NCBI GenBank assembly: GCA_013288805.1
Contig: JABDBE010000020.1
Coordinates: 1-45,515, forward strand
Direction of reading: 5' to 3'
DNA: 45,515 nucleotides
Source of the DNA: Acidobacteriota bacterium
GTDB lineage: Bacteria > Acidobacteriota > Terriglobia > Terriglobales > Acidobacteriaceae
Shown here: positions 42,564 through 45,515 of the stretch, one piece after another
How the letters are laid out: each line of letters opens with the position of its first letter
Position numbering within the stretch: position 1 is the first letter of the stretch
The notes under the pieces: model-generated
The model's input: only the letters and a program-made list of their open reading frames with translations
What the model was told of the DNA's origin: nothing
The model's database searches: none
Position numbers and translations under genes: made by a program

Positions 42564-44120
42564 TCAATGCGCCATCACGGCTTTCCCCTTTTTTGGTTTG
42601 CGCATCAGGAATATCAGCGGCAGCATGACCACGAACATCAAGGCTAGAAAACGGAACGCATCGTTGTAGGCCAGCATCGCGGCCTGCTGCTGCACCATCG
42701 CCCAAACCGCGGCATAGGCATCATGAGTTGCAGTTACCGCATCTTTGCCCTGGGACATGAAAAGAGCGCGCAGGCCGTCTATGGTTTGCCGAGCCAGCGG
42801 ATTCGCAGGGTTCACATGCTCATCCAGAATGTTGATGTGCATTTGCGCCTTTCGCACCTGCATGGTCTCGACCATCGCAATGCCGACGCTGGCGCCAATG
42901 TTGCGCATCAGGTTAAAGATGCTAGTGGCATTGCCCATTCTTTCCCTGGGGATGGGATCGTTTGTCACCGTCGTCAAAGGGACGAAAATCAATCCCAGGC
43001 CTGCGCCTTGCACCGTGAGGGGCAGCCAGAAATTCCACGATGCCACCCCCAGACTGAACATCGAAATCCGGTACATCGCAAACGCTGTGGCCAGGAAGCC
43101 CACTCCGAGCAGTTTTCGCGAATCGACTTTCCCCGTGAGATAACCAACCAGAGGCATAAATATGAACGACGCCATTCCGCGCGGCAGATTGGTGATGCCC
43201 GCGTGAGTCGCGGTGTAGCCGAGCAGTTCCTGCATCAGCAGCGGCAACAAGACCGTGCTGCCATAGAGGACGAATCCAACCACCGTCATAATGAACGTGC
43301 CAATCGCATACGACCGGTAGCGGAAAACGCTGAGATCGATGATCGGATGTTCAGCTTTCAGTTCCCGCACGAGCAGGCCGCCGATACCAATAACCGCCAG
43401 CACCGCCAGCGTGATAATAAAGTGCGAGCCGAACCAATCATCCTCCTGGCCCTTGTCGAGCATGATCTGGAGTGAGCCGATGCCCAGAACCAAAAGACCG
43501 ATCCCCCAGTAGTCGATTCCTTTCGACTCCTTGCGCAAATAGTGAGGATCGAAAATGAATGCCTGGGTCAACAGGATGGCAATAACGCCGATTGGAACAT
43601 TGATGTAGAAAACCCAGCGCCAACTATAGTTGTCGGTCAGCCATCCGCCCGCCACCGGACCGAGCATGGGCGCAACCACAATGCCCAGAGCCCAGAAAGC
43701 CATGGCTTGGCCACGCTTTTCAGGAGGAAACGATTCCAGCAGAATGGCCTGCGACAAAGGTTGCAAACCGCCGCCGCAGGCTCCTTGAATGACTCGGAAG
43801 AAGATCAGAAACGGAAGCGACGGCGCCAGCCCGCAGAAAAAAGAAGCCGTGGTGAACCCAGTTACCGATAGCATCAGCAGGCGCTTGCGTCCGAAGGTTG
43901 AAGCCAGCCAGCCCGTCATGGGCAGGATAATGGCATTCGCCACGAGATAGGATGTAAGTGTCCACGTAGCCTCGTCGGTCGTGGCGGAAAGGTTTCCGGC
44001 AATGTGCGGCAGCGAAACATTGACCACGGTCGTATCCAGCACTTCCATGAAAGTGCTGGACATGACCGCGATCGCGATCAGCCATGGATTAATATCTTTG
44101 GTAGCTGGATCGCTAGCCAT
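42564..44120 (-). CDS. DHA2-family multidrug exporter (EmrB/QacA type)
   Basis: The protein has 518 residues with 14 predicted membrane helices. DHA2 signatures are MEVLDTTVVNVSLPHIA near helix 1 and GPVAGGWLTDNYSWRWVFYI (motif C region) between helices 5 and 6. The protein would export drugs or metabolites with proton antiport, often in a tripartite complex with an EmrA-type adaptor and an outer membrane factor. No adaptor gene is adjacent inside the window. The ATG at 44120 is used; a GTG precedes it. It ends convergent to the HhH lipoprotein gene with a 20-base gap. Confidence 0.93.
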   Translation of the reverse strand: MASDPATKDINPWLIAIAVMSSTFMEVLDTTVVNVSLPHIAGNLSATTDEATWTLTSYLVANAIILPMTGWLASTFGRKRLLMLSVTGFTTASFFCGLAPSLPFLIFFRVIQGACGGGLQPLSQAILLESFPPEKRGQAMAFWALGIVVAPMLGPVAGGWLTDNYSWRWVFYINVPIGVIAILLTQAFIFDPHYLRKESKGIDYWGIGLLVLGIGSLQIMLDKGQEDDWFGSHFIITLAVLAVIGIGGLLVRELKAEHPIIDLSVFRYRSYAIGTFIMTVVGFVLYGSTVLLPLLMQELLGYTATHAGITNLPRGMASFIFMPLVGYLTGKVDSRKLLGVGFLATAFAMYRISMFSLGVASWNFWLPLTVQGAGLGLIFVPLTTVTNDPIPRERMGNATSIFNLMRNIGASVGIAMVETMQVRKAQMHINILDEHVNPANPLARQTIDGLRALFMSQGKDAVTATHDAYAAVWAMVQQQAAMLAYNDAFRFLALMFVVMLPLIFLMRKPKKGKAVMAH

Positions 44121-44220
44121 CACACTCGCGTTGGAAATAAGTAGACTCGATCATGCTGCGTGGGACTCGAATTGTCTCATAGCCCGAACCTAGCAGCTTT
44201 GCCCGTCATCAGGATTGTCA

Positions 44221-45515
44221 ATGCCCAGACCTGACTCAACCAGCCCGGAGTTGAACTCACATCCCAGCCGCCCAGCAATAAGATCGAGTACCCAGGGTGA
44301 AAGCTGGAAGTTTGCTCTCCGGGCGCTGCGCTCGAGGAACTATCGCTTGTTCTTCACCGGCCAGTCGGTATCTCTCATCGGCACTTGGATGACGCAGATC
44401 GCCACGAGTTGGCTCGTCTATAGAATAACCGGCTCAGCGTGGCTTCTGGGCATCGTGGGCTTCGCATCTCGGATACCAAGTTTTCTTTTGGGGCCATTCG
44501 CCGGTGTGTGGGTGGATCGCTGGAACCGCCATCAAACCCTCGTGGTAACTCAGATTCTCTCGATGCTGCAATCCTTCGCACTGGCCGGACTCGCTCTGGC
44601 CCGAATCATTACCATCCGCGAAATAATCTGGCTGGGGCTGGCTCAGGGCCTCATCAATGCCTTCGACATGCCGGCTCGCCAGGCCTTCGTCATTCAAATG
44701 GTTGAAGACCGCGCTGACCTGGGCAACGCTATTGCGCTGAACTCTTCCATGGTAAACATGGCTCGACTTCTCGGGCCTTCAATCGCCGGAGTCATTATCG
44801 CGGCGTTCGGTGAGGGCTACTGTTTCCTGATCGATGGCTTCAGTTATCTCGCTGTCATTGCGTCTCTGCTTGCCATGAGAATCTCCCCGGGCAAGTCCCG
44901 AGGCGTGGACAAACCGGTCTGGCACGAATTGAAGGAGGGCTGGCACTACGTCACGCACTTCGTTCCCATCCGGTCAATTCTTCTACTGCTGGCCGTGATT
45001 AGCCTCGTCGGCATGCAGTACACCGTGCTCATGCCGATCTTCGCCGGCCAGGTGCTTCATGGCGGACCACATACTCTGGGCTTCCTGATGGGCGCTTCGG
45101 GCGTGGGAGCGCTCGGCGGTGCGATGTTTCTCGCGACCAGAAAAAATGTGCTCGGCCTGGGCCGCGTGGTCCCATTGGCGTCGGCGATTTTCGGAACCGG
45201 GCTGATTGCGTTGGGGCTTTCCCGCTTTCTGTGGCTATCCCTGCTGCTGATGCTGTTCGTCGGTGGCGCCATGATGACCCAGATGGCGTCCAGCAACACC
45301 ATTCTGCAAACCATCGTGCAAGATGACAAACGGGGACGCGTGATGAGCTTCTATTCCATGGCATTTCTCGGGATGGCGCCATTTGGAAGTTTGTTGGCTG
45401 GCGGCCTCGCCCACCAGATCGGAGCACCGCGAACTGTGATGATCAGCGGAACTATTTGTATCGCCGTCGCTGCATGGTTCGCATCCCAGCTAAGTGCAAT
45501 GCGCGAGGTAGTCCG
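44221..45515 (+). CDS. EntS-like MFS transporter, 3' part beyond the window
   Basis: An open frame of 431 codons runs from the ATG at 44221 to the window end without a stop. The N-terminus is Ser/Pro-rich, then ALRSRNYRLFFTGQSVSLIG, GTWMTQIATSWLVYRITGSA and GPFAGVWVDRWNRHQTLV follow, typical of the EntS/DUF894 branch of the major facilitator superfamily. At least 11 hydrophobic helices are visible, and the GRVMSFYSMAFLGMAPFGSL segment near the end matches the C-terminal half. The gene is probably nearly complete. It is divergent from the EmrB-type gene with 100 bases between them. It is a paralogue-like relative of the transporter at 25289. Confidence 0.9.
   Translation, partial: MPRPDSTSPELNSHPSRPAIRSSTQGESWKFALRALRSRNYRLFFTGQSVSLIGTWMTQIATSWLVYRITGSAWLLGIVGFASRIPSFLLGPFAGVWVDRWNRHQTLVVTQILSMLQSFALAGLALARIITIREIIWLGLAQGLINAFDMPARQAFVIQMVEDRADLGNAIALNSSMVNMARLLGPSIAGVIIAAFGEGYCFLIDGFSYLAVIASLLAMRISPGKSRGVDKPVWHELKEGWHYVTHFVPIRSILLLLAVISLVGMQYTVLMPIFAGQVLHGGPHTLGFLMGASGVGALGGAMFLATRKNVLGLGRVVPLASAIFGTGLIALGLSRFLWLSLLLMLFVGGAMMTQMASSNTILQTIVQDDKRGRVMSFYSMAFLGMAPFGSLLAGGLAHQIGAPRTVMISGTICIAVAAWFASQLSAMREVV

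Noticed and set aside
42558-42574. Inverted repeat TGGCGC ... GCGCCA at the end of the DHA2 exporter gene as a terminator
   Set aside because: It overlaps the stop codon and is not followed by a T-run on either strand.
1-45515. tRNA, rRNA, CRISPR, phage or IS elements
   Set aside because: No T-arm-like GTTCGA sequence in a cloverleaf setting, no spaced direct repeats, no transposase or integrase frames and no att-type duplications were seen by eye; an RNA search program was not available.

Overview
The window looks like a chromosomal segment of an Acidobacteriota (Terriglobia / Koribacter-like) bacterium. This is inferred from gene content: a 1209-residue Oar-type TonB-dependent receptor with an N-terminal carboxypeptidase-like regulatory domain, a GloVer-repeat secreted protein, a Ser/Thr kinase fused to a TPR-like region, a very large PIG-L protein, several TPR lipoprotein/secretory proteins, and lipid A genes showing a Gram-negative envelope. 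No rRNA, tRNA, CRISPR array, transposase or phage gene was seen.

Layout. 1-3.8 kb: envelope lipid genes, mostly on the minus strand (5' part of lnt, a P-loop NTPase, lpxD, an LpxL/HtrB-type acyltransferase), with two small membrane proteins on the plus strand. 4.2-11.1 kb: a TPR protein, a LuxR-type response regulator whose receiver has lost its phosphoacceptor Asp, a pseudopilin-like secreted protein, a MIP18/SufT-type Fe-S assembly factor, a secreted alpha/beta hydrolase and a secreted HExxE protein closed by a strong terminator.

11.2-18.3 kb: the most unusual part. An esterase, an ATP-grasp ligase, a GCS2 carboxylate-amine ligase, a translationally coupled M29/NicX-like metallohydrolase, a GloVer-repeat secreted protein and a second ATP-grasp-like protein, apparently in the permuted order of eukaryotic glutathione synthetase, all lie on the plus strand. 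Three predicted amide-forming ligases with two hydrolases suggest a pathway for a small peptide-like or glutathione-like metabolite that I cannot name. It is followed by a kinase-TPR protein, a PIG-L protein, an APC permease and an EntS-like MFS exporter (18.4-26.6 kb), then a DinB-like protein and a terminator.

27.6-33.9 kb: a minus-strand run SDR - aminotransferase - exported amidohydrolase - cupin - thrC - thrB, with 1-4 base stop/start overlaps at three junctions. Opposite it a trans-sulfuration PLP enzyme is read divergently from the SDR. 35.2-40.1 kb: a TonB-dependent receptor and an upstream LacI regulator, with an 18-bp CG-centred palindrome in the receptor promoter region that is a good candidate for the LacI operator. 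40.2-45.5 kb: a TPR protein, a HAD phosphatase, a ComEA-like helix-hairpin-helix lipoprotein, an EmrB-type DHA2 exporter and a second EntS-like MFS transporter cut by the window end.
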